Origin: DATAUD01 sp036501665
GTDB lineage: Bacteria; Verrucomicrobiota; Verrucomicrobiia; Limisphaerales; Palsa-1400
Assembly (NCBI GenBank): GCA_036501665.1
Contig: DASXZW010000074.1
Location: 6,691 to 70,690 of the forward strand
Reading direction: 5' to 3'
Length of the DNA stretch: 64,000 bases
Positions within the stretch are counted from its first letter, which is position 1. Each line of letters opens with the position of its first letter. The notes beneath the pieces were generated by a model. It had not been told where the DNA came from and made no database searches. It saw only the letters and a program-made list of their open reading frames with translations. This document shows, piece by piece, positions 33,601 through 41,403 of the stretch. A program made the translations under genes and the position numbers.

Positions 33601-34623
33601 ATGACAGTGAAACTCTCGCGACTGTTCACAGCGGTACTATGGTGGCTCATTACCAGCGTTGAGTCAGCGTTTTCCCAGACTTGGTCGATTACCAGCGCCC
33701 CAACCGATATGGGCTGGAACTCGATTGCGTGTTCAGCGGACGGAACGAAAGTCGTAGCGGTGGCTGTTCCAGAGGGTCCCGCCGTCATTTACGTTTCGAC
33801 GAATTCGGGTTCTTCGTGGACATCGACCGTCGCGCCAAAGTTTCAGTTTTTTCCTCGCGTCGCCTCGTCAGTCGACGGAACCAAACTCGTGGAGGCATCT
33901 TGGGACGATGAACTGGGTGTTTCAACCACTTCGGGAAAGACATGGAAATGGACACAGTTCGCGACGAACAACGCATTGTATGGTTGCATTGCGTCGTCGT
34001 CAGACGGAAGCAAGCTGGCAATGGCAAATGGTTACACATCGAAGAACTCCGGGCATACGTGGGAAAAACAGAATTACTACTGGGGTTATATAGCCGCATC
34101 CGCAGATGGAACCAAATTAGTGGCGACTGATTATACGCCGTCTTTGAGTTGGACCGGAGACTGGAAATCTCATCGGGTTACCGGTCCGATTTACTTTTCC
34201 AGCAGTTGGGGTGCCGGATGGGAGAAGACGACCGCTCCAGTTTTAGCTTGGAACTCCATTGCGTGTTCGAGCAACGCGATCAAATTGGTAGCTGCGGCAG
34301 ACGAAGGCATCTACACGTCGGCGGATTCAGGGAATACGTGGAAATATCGTGACGCGCCAACCAATTTTACATGGCTTTTCGTTGCTTCGTCGACTGATGG
34401 AACCAGTTTGGTCGCCGGGGCGAATGAGGGTATAGCACTCTCGGCAGATTCAGGAGGCAGTTGGTCGGTTTCTCATGCCCCAAACAACATGACTAAACTC
34501 TCTGCGATTGCCTCTTCGGCTGACGGAACCCGGTTGTATGTGACATTTGACGGAGGCGCAATTTACGCTGTCCAAACTTTGCGAAACGGAATTGCGCCCC
34601 ATTTGCCAAGTATCAGGCAATGA
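33601..34623 (+). CDS. Secreted sortilin/BNR-like beta-propeller protein
   Basis: 340 residues. Signal peptide (LSRLFTAVLWWLITSVESAFS), then about six to seven repeats of the form W..IACSADGTK..A....IYVSTNSGSSW (for example WNSIACSADGTKVVAV, GIYTSADSGNTWKY, IALSADSGGSW), the Asp-box pattern of sortilin/BNR propellers. Likely secreted and ligand-binding, not necessarily enzymatic. AGGAAATGG before the ATG gives a ribosome site. Such genes are common in Verrucomicrobiota; function unknown. Confidence 0.82.
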   Translation: MTVKLSRLFTAVLWWLITSVESAFSQTWSITSAPTDMGWNSIACSADGTKVVAVAVPEGPAVIYVSTNSGSSWTSTVAPKFQFFPRVASSVDGTKLVEASWDDELGVSTTSGKTWKWTQFATNNALYGCIASSSDGSKLAMANGYTSKNSGHTWEKQNYYWGYIAASADGTKLVATDYTPSLSWTGDWKSHRVTGPIYFSSSWGAGWEKTTAPVLAWNSIACSSNAIKLVAAADEGIYTSADSGNTWKYRDAPTNFTWLFVASSTDGTSLVAGANEGIALSADSGGSWSVSHAPNNMTKLSAIASSADGTRLYVTFDGGAIYAVQTLRNGIAPHLPSIRQ

Positions 34624-34784
34624 TCACTTGAGAGTTAGCGGTCAACGGTTTTGGGTGGAAGCTGTTCGGGCATATTGGCAAAAAGTCGCGCGCCAGTTGA
34701 TATCTTTGGGCGTAGTGTCCAGCACACCTGACATTACGTGCGAAAACTCCCAGCTATTCTCGGTGATGTTTGCCAAAGCGCAGT

Positions 34785-35318
34785 TTAAGGACGAGCTTTC
34801 ATAAACGTCCAACGAGGGTCGTTGGCGTCTACCTTTGCCAAGTCCCGCTCGGTCGTCACTGCCATCGCCTGTCCTCCCGGCAATGGAATGGAAATCCACT
34901 TTCCCCAAGGCAATTTGAATACAAGATTATGCGAGGGATAATAAATCCACCCGATACCGACCGTGTTTATAGACCAATCAATCTTGAAAGACCCAAACGC
35001 GATGCTCCTTGCTCCTTTGACAGTGCCGATTGCGACTTTTGGATTGTTCGTTTCAAATGTCGTTCCGCCGTCGACGCGAAAATACCAAGTGTAATCGACC
35101 ACCTCCGGGGAGAGGCTTTGGACTGTGATAATTACCGCTGCATTGGTGGGTCCGTTCTTCAACAAGATAATGCCGCCATCGTGAATCTGACGTGGTTGAG
35201 TGGAGGTGTTCTGAGTTGTCTTAGAGCGCATCACTGCCGTCGTCAGGCCGATCAAAACGATGATGCCCGCAATTGTCGCAATAGTTGATTGATTGATACT
35301 TAAACTTCCAAGCTTCAT
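34785..35318 (-). CDS. Membrane-anchored hypothetical protein, 177 aa
   Basis: One N-terminal membrane helix (TIATIAGIIVLIGLTTAVM) followed by a soluble beta-rich domain with many Trp/Tyr (VVDYTWYFRVDGGTTFE, IGWIYYPSHNLVFKLPWGKW). No recognised family. Convergent with the propeller gene. The ending RWTFMKARP is charged and probably disordered. Confidence 0.65.
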   Translation of the reverse strand: MKLGSLSINQSTIATIAGIIVLIGLTTAVMRSKTTQNTSTQPRQIHDGGIILLKNGPTNAAVIITVQSLSPEVVDYTWYFRVDGGTTFETNNPKVAIGTVKGARSIAFGSFKIDWSINTVGIGWIYYPSHNLVFKLPWGKWISIPLPGGQAMAVTTERDLAKVDANDPRWTFMKARP

Positions 35319-35583
35319 CGGTTCAAACCGGCAAGAGGCAAAAAAGAGTTTCGCACTCGTGCCAACGCTTCATGTGCATATGTTTGACTAACCTACAGTA
35401 CTGCTTTGTTCTCTATTCAGTTCGCGCTGTACAGACTATCAAATCGGCCTGTTCGGTTCCGCTGGTCATTCTCACACCGATGAAGCAGTGGCTTGTGCCG
35501 CTACGTTCGGTTGGGGCTGATCTGTTTTGCAAACACCATTCAAGGTCGAGGAACTTGTGTAAGCGATTTCCAGTTTTGTCAAA

Positions 35584-35751
35584 TCACGATACTGATTTTG
35601 TCATCTTCCTCGGTCTGCCCTTCGGCCAGCCGCCCTTCTTGCCGTTTCGTCGCGCTGCCGCTGCCTTGGCTCGACTTGTGGACCGTCCGGCGTGCGCTGT
35701 CACAAATCTGCCGATGTCGGCTCCGCACTTTGGACACTTAAGTTTGCTCAT
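35584..35751 (-). CDS. Small zinc-ribbon/basic protein, 55 aa
   Basis: Begins MSKLKCPKCGADIGRF with a CPxC zinc knuckle and continues as a strongly basic tail (RAKAAAARRNGKKGGWPKGR) of AT-hook-like composition. The KAAAARRNGKKGG stretch recurs in small proteins of this kind. Too short for many gene callers but with clear design; probably binds nucleic acid. Its stop TGA is at 35584-35586. Confidence 0.6.
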   Translation of the reverse strand: MSKLKCPKCGADIGRFVTAHAGRSTSRAKAAAARRNGKKGGWPKGRPRKMTKSVS

Positions 35752-35999
35752 TCGGAATAATTATCGATGATTACGCAATCTTCGTCACGCTCACAGTTGG
35801 ATGTTTAAAGGCTCTGGTTGTACAGCACCATGAGTTAAGGCGAATCCCTAGCACTGGCAAAACTTTTTCGTCTACGAGGTTGAAGTTTCCGCAGCGCCTG
35901 ACTGTAAGTGTTTCGATATTTTGCCAAGCTGCCTCGCTTCTTCCGACTGGAAACATCCCGTAATCGCTCTCAGACTCTTAAACTCTTCTCTCCGTCGAT

Positions 36000-36260
36000 T
36001 CATTTATGGAATAAATTTGACAAGAAGTGACCAATTTCTCTCCAAAAAGCGGTGGCGAGTCCAATTACAAAACCGAACAAGAACGCTCCTGCGATTGCTT
36101 GTTCGATTGGGATGACAAGCTCCCTTGGCGCAGATATTGTCTTACCGCAAAAGGGACATCGAAAACTCAGGTGAAGCATGTGTACCCAATGTTTGACCTG
36201 AATTTCTGCCTGATCTGGAACCTGCAACTTTTCGCTGCAACTGGGACAATCGACTTTCAA
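36000..36260 (-). CDS. Zinc-ribbon membrane protein, 86 aa
   Basis: TTG start. MKVDCPSCSEKLQVPDQ and FRCPFCGKTISAPRE give two CPxC pairs of a zinc ribbon, followed by one membrane helix (AIAGAFLFGFVIGLATAFW) and a short tail. Likely a small membrane-associated protein; function unknown. Confidence 0.65.
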   Translation of the reverse strand: MKVDCPSCSEKLQVPDQAEIQVKHWVHMLHLSFRCPFCGKTISAPRELVIPIEQAIAGAFLFGFVIGLATAFWREIGHFLSNLFHK

Positions 36261-36664
36261 GGGATTCAGGTTTCAGTCTCGATTTTTCTGGCGGAGCAAG
36301 AATAAGGTGTGAAGAAGGCCGCTGAAAAGCAGAATCTTTGCCAAGACTCGATCTGTAAGAGCTTGAGCCGTTAAAGATTAAAAAACCACGGTTATTGCGC
36401 ATCCCCGTCAGTACACAATCTCGCAAAGAGTTCGACAGTGGGTATTCCAAGCCATGCCAGCGGCGGACAATTCGGAAGCGTGTAATTCAATCGTAATGAG
36501 GAATCGATGAAGGCTATATCCGTTGGTGGTCGCACTTCTCTTTGACCTGACAACTGGAGCTTGGCCGCCTTGTTCCAGCAACGAAAAAGAATCGACTTAC
36601 TCGTCAAAACCTTAAACGGACGTTTTAGAATTTGACAATACCCATCACGTTGGGTATTGTGGCC
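36261..36664. other. Intergenic region upstream of the serine recombinase
   Basis: No supported gene; minus-strand frames here lack family resemblance. The 3' end carries TTGACA (36633-36638) inside a perfect inverted repeat that precedes the recombinase start. Confidence 0.45.
36635..36660. promoter_or_regulatory. Inverted repeat operator before the serine recombinase
   Basis: ACAATACCC, 8 nt, GGGTATTGT: a perfect 9-bp inverted repeat ending 4 nt before the recombinase ATG and overlapping a TTGACA hexamer. It could be an autoregulatory operator or a recombinase subsite. Confidence 0.5.
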
Positions 36665-37414
36665 ATGATGACAGGAAAATTTGTCGCCTATTATCGCGTA
36701 AGCACCACCAAGCAGGGCATCAACGGCCTTGGGATGGATGCGCAGCGGGATGCGGTAGCAAGATTCCTCAATGGCGGCGACTGGAAGCTGATCGCTGAGT
36801 TTGCCGAAGTCGAAAGCGGCAAGCACAACAACCGGCAGGAGATGGAAAAAGCCATCGCTCTCTGCCGCAAAGAAGGCGCGACCCTTCTGATCGCCAAGCT
36901 AGACAGGCTGACCAGAAACGCGGCCTTCCTTCTCAACCTTCGGGACAGTGGCGTGGATTTCATCGCCACGGATATGCCCCACGCTGACAAGTTCACGGTT
37001 GGAATCATGGCGCTGGTTGCTGAAAAGGAACGCGACATGATCTCGCAACGTACTCGCGATGGTCTGGCGGCTGCTCGACGGCGCGGAACCAAGTTGGGCA
37101 ACCCTCGTCCTGATCAGGCTCTCGCCGTGGCCCGGATAGCGAGCTTGGCACGTGCCGATGCCTACGCCAAAGCTTTGGTCCCTGTCGTTCAGGAAATCCG
37201 CGCCGCACATGTGACAAAATTGCGAAATATTGCTCAATGCCTCAATGCGCGTGGATTCAAGACTCCTAACAGCAGAGTATTCAAAGCACAGAGCGTCAAG
37301 AATCTCTTGGACCGAATCGCCGTTACAGCGGCCCCGCAAAAACCCGAGACGGATAAGAGGACTGGCAATGGTTCTCCGTCTAAACGACGCAAGCTCGAAC
37401 CACGTAATCCCTAA
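36665..37414 (+). CDS. Serine recombinase (resolvase family)
   Basis: 249 residues. N-terminal resolvase catalytic domain: VAYYRVSTTKQGINGLGMDA with the nucleophile Ser in RVST, then LLIAKLDRLTRNAAFLLNLR and MALVAEKERDMISQRTRDGL. The C-terminal 100 residues contain a recombinase-type helix-turn-helix (TKLRNIAQCLNARGFKTPNS) and a basic tail. Start set at the ATG ATG pair at 36665; the longer frame would begin inside the inverted repeat. First gene of a tight three-gene run (gaps 4 and 6 nt). Confidence 0.9.
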   Translation: MMTGKFVAYYRVSTTKQGINGLGMDAQRDAVARFLNGGDWKLIAEFAEVESGKHNNRQEMEKAIALCRKEGATLLIAKLDRLTRNAAFLLNLRDSGVDFIATDMPHADKFTVGIMALVAEKERDMISQRTRDGLAAARRRGTKLGNPRPDQALAVARIASLARADAYAKALVPVVQEIRAAHVTKLRNIAQCLNARGFKTPNSRVFKAQSVKNLLDRIAVTAAPQKPETDKRTGNGSPSKRRKLEPRNP

Positions 37415-37418
37415 TCCA

Positions 37419-37793
37419 ATGCAAATGAAAAAGAAAACCAATAAATTGCCCTTTAAACCGCTCAAAGACTCCAAAGCAGTGAAGGATTTCATCATTGAAA
37501 TGCTATATGGCGATCTTTACTGGCACGAAGCAATTCGAGACATCCTTGCCACCGCAGGGTTCGTCACACGTCGGATCGAGCGCATGGAAACACACCCAAT
37601 ATGGCGATTGTGGCTGACGCGAACATCGTTTGATCTAGCCTCAGACCAGCGAACAGCGGCCAAGCAAATCCGCAGAATTCTCGTTAAGGGCGGCATCAAA
37701 GTCGTTGGCGACCAATTTGACATTATAGACCGGCGTGGCGACAAGCTCCGCTGTTACTTGGTGCTCGATCTTGGCGCTCCCGGTGTCGCATGA
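37419..37793 (+). CDS. Hypothetical protein between recombinase and nuclease, 124 aa
   Basis: Starts MQMKKKTNKLPFKPLKDSKA, continues with a helical segment (VKDFIIEMLYGDLYWHEAIR) and ends in a compact alpha/beta part (AAKQIRRILVKGGIKVVGDQ, RCYLVLDLGAP). Not recognised. Gaps of 4 nt to the recombinase and 6 nt to the DUF2779 gene argue for co-expression. Start at 37419 is supported by the position after the recombinase stop. Confidence 0.65.
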   Translation: MQMKKKTNKLPFKPLKDSKAVKDFIIEMLYGDLYWHEAIRDILATAGFVTRRIERMETHPIWRLWLTRTSFDLASDQRTAAKQIRRILVKGGIKVVGDQFDIIDRRGDKLRCYLVLDLGAPGVA

Positions 37794-37799
37794 TCTGAT

Positions 37800-39308
37800 A
37801 TGGCCCTCACTGTCCTGAACACCGTGGCGTCATCTGACCGGCCGTACATCTCAAAATCAAAATTCCTCTGGGGCAATCAATGCAAAAAACTGCTTTGGTA
37901 CGCTTACAACGCCAAGGACCAGATTCCACAAGCTGACTCCGGGCAGCAGGCGATTTTTGATCAGGGGCACGAAGTCGGCGCTCTGGCAAAATCACTTTAC
38001 CCGGACGGCGTCGAGGTCAGCGCCGGGGTAACCGACTTCCAGCAAGTGCTGCGAAATTCGCAAGAAGCGGCCAAGGCGAGGAGGCCATTGTTCGAGGCTG
38101 GATTCGTTTACAATGGTGGATTCGCCCGCGTAGACATCCTGAACCCAGTCGGCGACGACGAATGGGAAATTGTTGAGGTCAAATCCGCCGCCGACGTCAA
38201 ACGCATCAACTTGATCGACCTCGCCTTTCAGGCATTTGTTTACAACGGCGCGGGCTTGAAAGTCCGCCGCTGCTGCGTGATGCACGTCGACCGTGATTAT
38301 GTTCGTCGCGGCCCTGTTGACCCGAAGAAATTCTTTAAGCTCGTCGATGTTACGAAGGACGTGTCTGGCCTCAGCCGCCAGATCGAGCAGCAACTGGGGG
38401 AAATGTTCGACGTTATTGGGCGCAAGGGGGAGCCGGAAATCAAAATCGGCCCTCACTGCTCCGACCCGTACCCATGCCCGCTTCAATACAAGTGCTGGGC
38501 CTCCGTGCCAGCGGGGAGCGTATTCGATCTCTATTACGGCGGTAAAAAGTGCTGGCGTTTATTCAGAGATGGGGTTGTCAAATTGAAAGACGTTCCTGAC
38601 CACGTTGACTTGACTGAACGACAGGCAATCCAGCGTAAGGTGGCGCTCACTGGCCAGCCTCATATTAACCGCGAAGTGCTGGCCAGCTTCCTCCAGCGCC
38701 TGAAGTATCCCATCGGTTATCTCGATTTCGAGACATTCAACACCGCGATTCCGTTGTTCGACGGACTAACTCCGTACCAGCAGACGCCGTTTCAATTTAG
38801 TCTGCATCGGGTTGTTGCTCCGGGAGCACAGGCGGAACACGAGGCGTTTCTCGCGGAGGGACGTAATGACCCGAGGTTGGAATTCCTGACCCGGCTGCGC
38901 GATTGCATTGGCGACGCTGGCAGCGTCGTTGTTTACAACGCGAAGTTTGAGAAAAGTGTGCTGGACAAACTGGCCGATTCGTTCCCTGCGAATGCGAGCT
39001 GGATAAAAGATGTGAAGCGCCGTTTTGTCGATTTGTTGGAGCCATTCCAAACTTTTGACTTCTATCACCCGGAGCAACACGGCTCAGCGTCGATCAAAGC
39101 CGTCCTACCGGTGCTGACGGGCCGCAGCTACGACGATCTGGATATTCACGAAGGCGTGCAGGCCAGCCTCGAATTTCTGCGTGTCGCCTTCGGCGATGTG
39201 CCGCAGGCTGAGCGCCGCGAAGTGCGAGAGCAACTTGAGAGGTACTGCGGGCAGGACACAGAGGGAATGGTGTGGATTGTTGACTCCCTGAGAAATCTTG
39301 CTCGTTGA
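37800..39308 (+). CDS. DUF2779 protein: RecB/Cas4-like nuclease joined to a DEDD exonuclease-like domain
   Basis: 502 residues. The N-terminal half has a PD-(D/E)xK-like core (FARVDILNP, WEIVEVKSAADVK) and a Cys cluster (HCSDPYPCPLQYKCW) suggesting an Fe-S site as in Cas4/AddB-type nucleases. The C-terminal half is DUF2779, an RNase H/DEDD exonuclease-like fold (YLDFETFNTAIPLFDG, VVVYNAKFEKSVLDKL, ERYCGQDTEGM). Likely a DNA-end-processing nuclease. Co-transcribed with a serine recombinase, which suggests work on recombination or replication intermediates of a mobile element. Confidence 0.85.
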   Translation: MALTVLNTVASSDRPYISKSKFLWGNQCKKLLWYAYNAKDQIPQADSGQQAIFDQGHEVGALAKSLYPDGVEVSAGVTDFQQVLRNSQEAAKARRPLFEAGFVYNGGFARVDILNPVGDDEWEIVEVKSAADVKRINLIDLAFQAFVYNGAGLKVRRCCVMHVDRDYVRRGPVDPKKFFKLVDVTKDVSGLSRQIEQQLGEMFDVIGRKGEPEIKIGPHCSDPYPCPLQYKCWASVPAGSVFDLYYGGKKCWRLFRDGVVKLKDVPDHVDLTERQAIQRKVALTGQPHINREVLASFLQRLKYPIGYLDFETFNTAIPLFDGLTPYQQTPFQFSLHRVVAPGAQAEHEAFLAEGRNDPRLEFLTRLRDCIGDAGSVVVYNAKFEKSVLDKLADSFPANASWIKDVKRRFVDLLEPFQTFDFYHPEQHGSASIKAVLPVLTGRSYDDLDIHEGVQASLEFLRVAFGDVPQAERREVREQLERYCGQDTEGMVWIVDSLRNLAR

Positions 39309-39503
39309 TTTCGGGTGACGATGAAGACGTTCTTTGAACTTGTGCGGAGGGCGGTTTTTAATATTGCAATTATCCTGTGGTGCCAAGCTTGAGTCTGTGT
39401 AAAACGAACATCGTTGAAAGAGTCAACTTCACGCCGCCCGGCATTGCCGAATCCTCAATGGCGCAATCGGGCGAGGATTTAAAGCTGTCTCGGACGGGTT
39501 TTC

Positions 39504-41186
39504 TCAGGGCGCGGTGATGCGGTAGAAGCGACCCGTGCCATTCGACTCCACCGCTTCGCTGAAATTCAATGAACCGTTGGTAAGCGTGCCAGTCCAGACC
39601 GCAGTCCACACGGGGTTGGACAGATCGTTACAAGCCTGCACGACGACCGAGATATTGGCCGTTCCAGTGACGGTGAACGCAAATTGATTACTCCGTACGC
39701 CAAAACTTCCGTCGCCAATCTCAATCACCGGGTTCCATAGCAGTGCGGGACGACCTGCAAACGGGGAACCCAAAATCCAACCGCTGGTTCCAGCCAAATA
39801 ATATACGATGGCATCGTTGTCGGAACCAAACACGGTCATATCAGCGGCGGGAGCATCGCCAGTGAAATAGAGGCCGGTTAGCGCCGTGCAACCCTCGAAG
39901 GCGCTCCCGCCGATATTAGTGACACTCCCGGCAATGGTCACACTCAGGAGTCCGCAACCCTCGAACGCAGCCGCAGGAATACTGGTGACACCGTATTCAA
40001 CCGTGGCGTTCGTCAAACCGTAGCAGTCAACGAACGCCCACAAGCCAAAATTGACAATGCTTCCCGGAATCGCAACGCTTTTCAGACCGCTGCCCGAAAA
40101 AGCGTAAATACCGATATTCGTAACGCTGTTTGAAATCCTCACGCTCGTCATACTTGTGCAGTCCTCGAAGGCGCGATCTCCGATGCTGGTGACGCTTTTG
40201 GGAATCGTAACGCTGACCACTCCGCTACCTTCAAACGCACCCGTCCCAATATTGGTGACGCCGCTTGAAATTCCCACGTTTGTCAGCGCAAGACATTCGG
40301 AGAACACGCCCTCCTGAATATTATTGACTCCGATTGGTATCGCGATGCTTGTCAGTCCACTGCCGGAGAAAGCATAAACACCAATGCTGCTGACAGAACT
40401 CGGAATCGCTATGCTGGTCAAATCGGCACACTTGGAAAACACACCCTCTCCAATGATAGTTATGCTGGTCGGAATCGTTACACTAGTCAGGCCGCTTTGA
40501 AAGAACGCGTAAACTCCGATATTGCTTACGCCGTTCGGAATCGTGATGCCACGCAAATCCCCGCAACCCGAAAACGCATATTTCCCGATGTTCGTCACAC
40601 TGAAAGGAATTATGGCGTTGGTCAGTCTCCCGCATCCTGCAAACGCGTAATCCTCGATACTGCTGACACCGGGGGGAATCGTGATGTCGGCCAAGTTCGC
40701 GCAGTCATAAAATGCGTTTTCCCCGAGGTTCGTAACGTCCTTCGGAATCGCAACGCTTGTCAACTTATCGCAATAAGCGAAAGCCCAATCCTCAATGCTG
40801 GTGACAGAATCAGGAATTGAGACGTTCGCTAAAACGCCACACTCATAAAACGTGCCATACGCGATGTTCGTAAGGCTGCCCAGAATTGTAACACTGGTCA
40901 GTCCCGTGCAATTCCAGAACGCCTCCTGACCAATACTGCTGACACTGTTGAGAATCGTAATGCTGCTCAAGCTCGTGGTCCCATCAAACGCATTCGTCCC
41001 GATGCCAGTGACCGCAAGGGTGCCAATATTTGTTGGAATAGTCACGCTCCCTCCCGTCCCATAATAACCCGTGACTGTGACGGTATTCCTATCGTTGGGA
41101 TTCACGCTGTAATAAAACTGCGATTGTACCGCTAGAGACGACGCCAACAATAGCGAACCTACGAGTACGCCAACCCTTGTTCTCAT
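39504..41186 (-). CDS. BspA-like leucine-rich repeat secreted protein, 560 aa
   Basis: Signal peptide (RVGVLVGSLLLASSLAVQS), then about 17 BspA-type LRR_5 repeats of 23 residues (GCADLTSIAIPSSVSSIG, AFEGCTALTGL), then a C-terminal beta domain (FGVRSNQFAFTVTGTANIS ... GRFYRITAP) shared with the protein at 49715. Probably exported to the cell surface; BspA-like proteins bind host or matrix proteins in other bacteria, but in this organism the ligand is unknown. Start at 41186 fits the signal peptide. The repeats make the region prone to slippage. Confidence 0.87.
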   Translation of the reverse strand: MRTRVGVLVGSLLLASSLAVQSQFYYSVNPNDRNTVTVTGYYGTGGSVTIPTNIGTLAVTGIGTNAFDGTTSLSSITILNSVSSIGQEAFWNCTGLTSVTILGSLTNIAYGTFYECGVLANVSIPDSVTSIEDWAFAYCDKLTSVAIPKDVTNLGENAFYDCANLADITIPPGVSSIEDYAFAGCGRLTNAIIPFSVTNIGKYAFSGCGDLRGITIPNGVSNIGVYAFFQSGLTSVTIPTSITIIGEGVFSKCADLTSIAIPSSVSSIGVYAFSGSGLTSIAIPIGVNNIQEGVFSECLALTNVGISSGVTNIGTGAFEGSGVVSVTIPKSVTSIGDRAFEDCTSMTSVRISNSVTNIGIYAFSGSGLKSVAIPGSIVNFGLWAFVDCYGLTNATVEYGVTSIPAAAFEGCGLLSVTIAGSVTNIGGSAFEGCTALTGLYFTGDAPAADMTVFGSDNDAIVYYLAGTSGWILGSPFAGRPALLWNPVIEIGDGSFGVRSNQFAFTVTGTANISVVVQACNDLSNPVWTAVWTGTLTNGSLNFSEAVESNGTGRFYRITAP

Positions 41187-41403
41187 ACGGATTTGTGAAG
41201 CACAATTTGAATCGCCTTTCTTAAATGATTCGGCAACTGATAAACTCGACACTATGGGCAGACCATCTTCGTGTAAACGCGATTATGAGTTTCATTGGTC
41301 CCGCCGAAACAACGATGCGCAAACCCAATCGACTCCAATTTGAAGGCACACCAAGCCTGTCTTTAGGGACTGGCCGGGATTAAGAAACCGGACGGGACAC
41401 TTT

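Noticed and set aside
33126..33788. 220-codon minus-strand frame over the XRE and propeller gene starts
   Set aside because: Overlaps two better-supported genes and has no conserved features.
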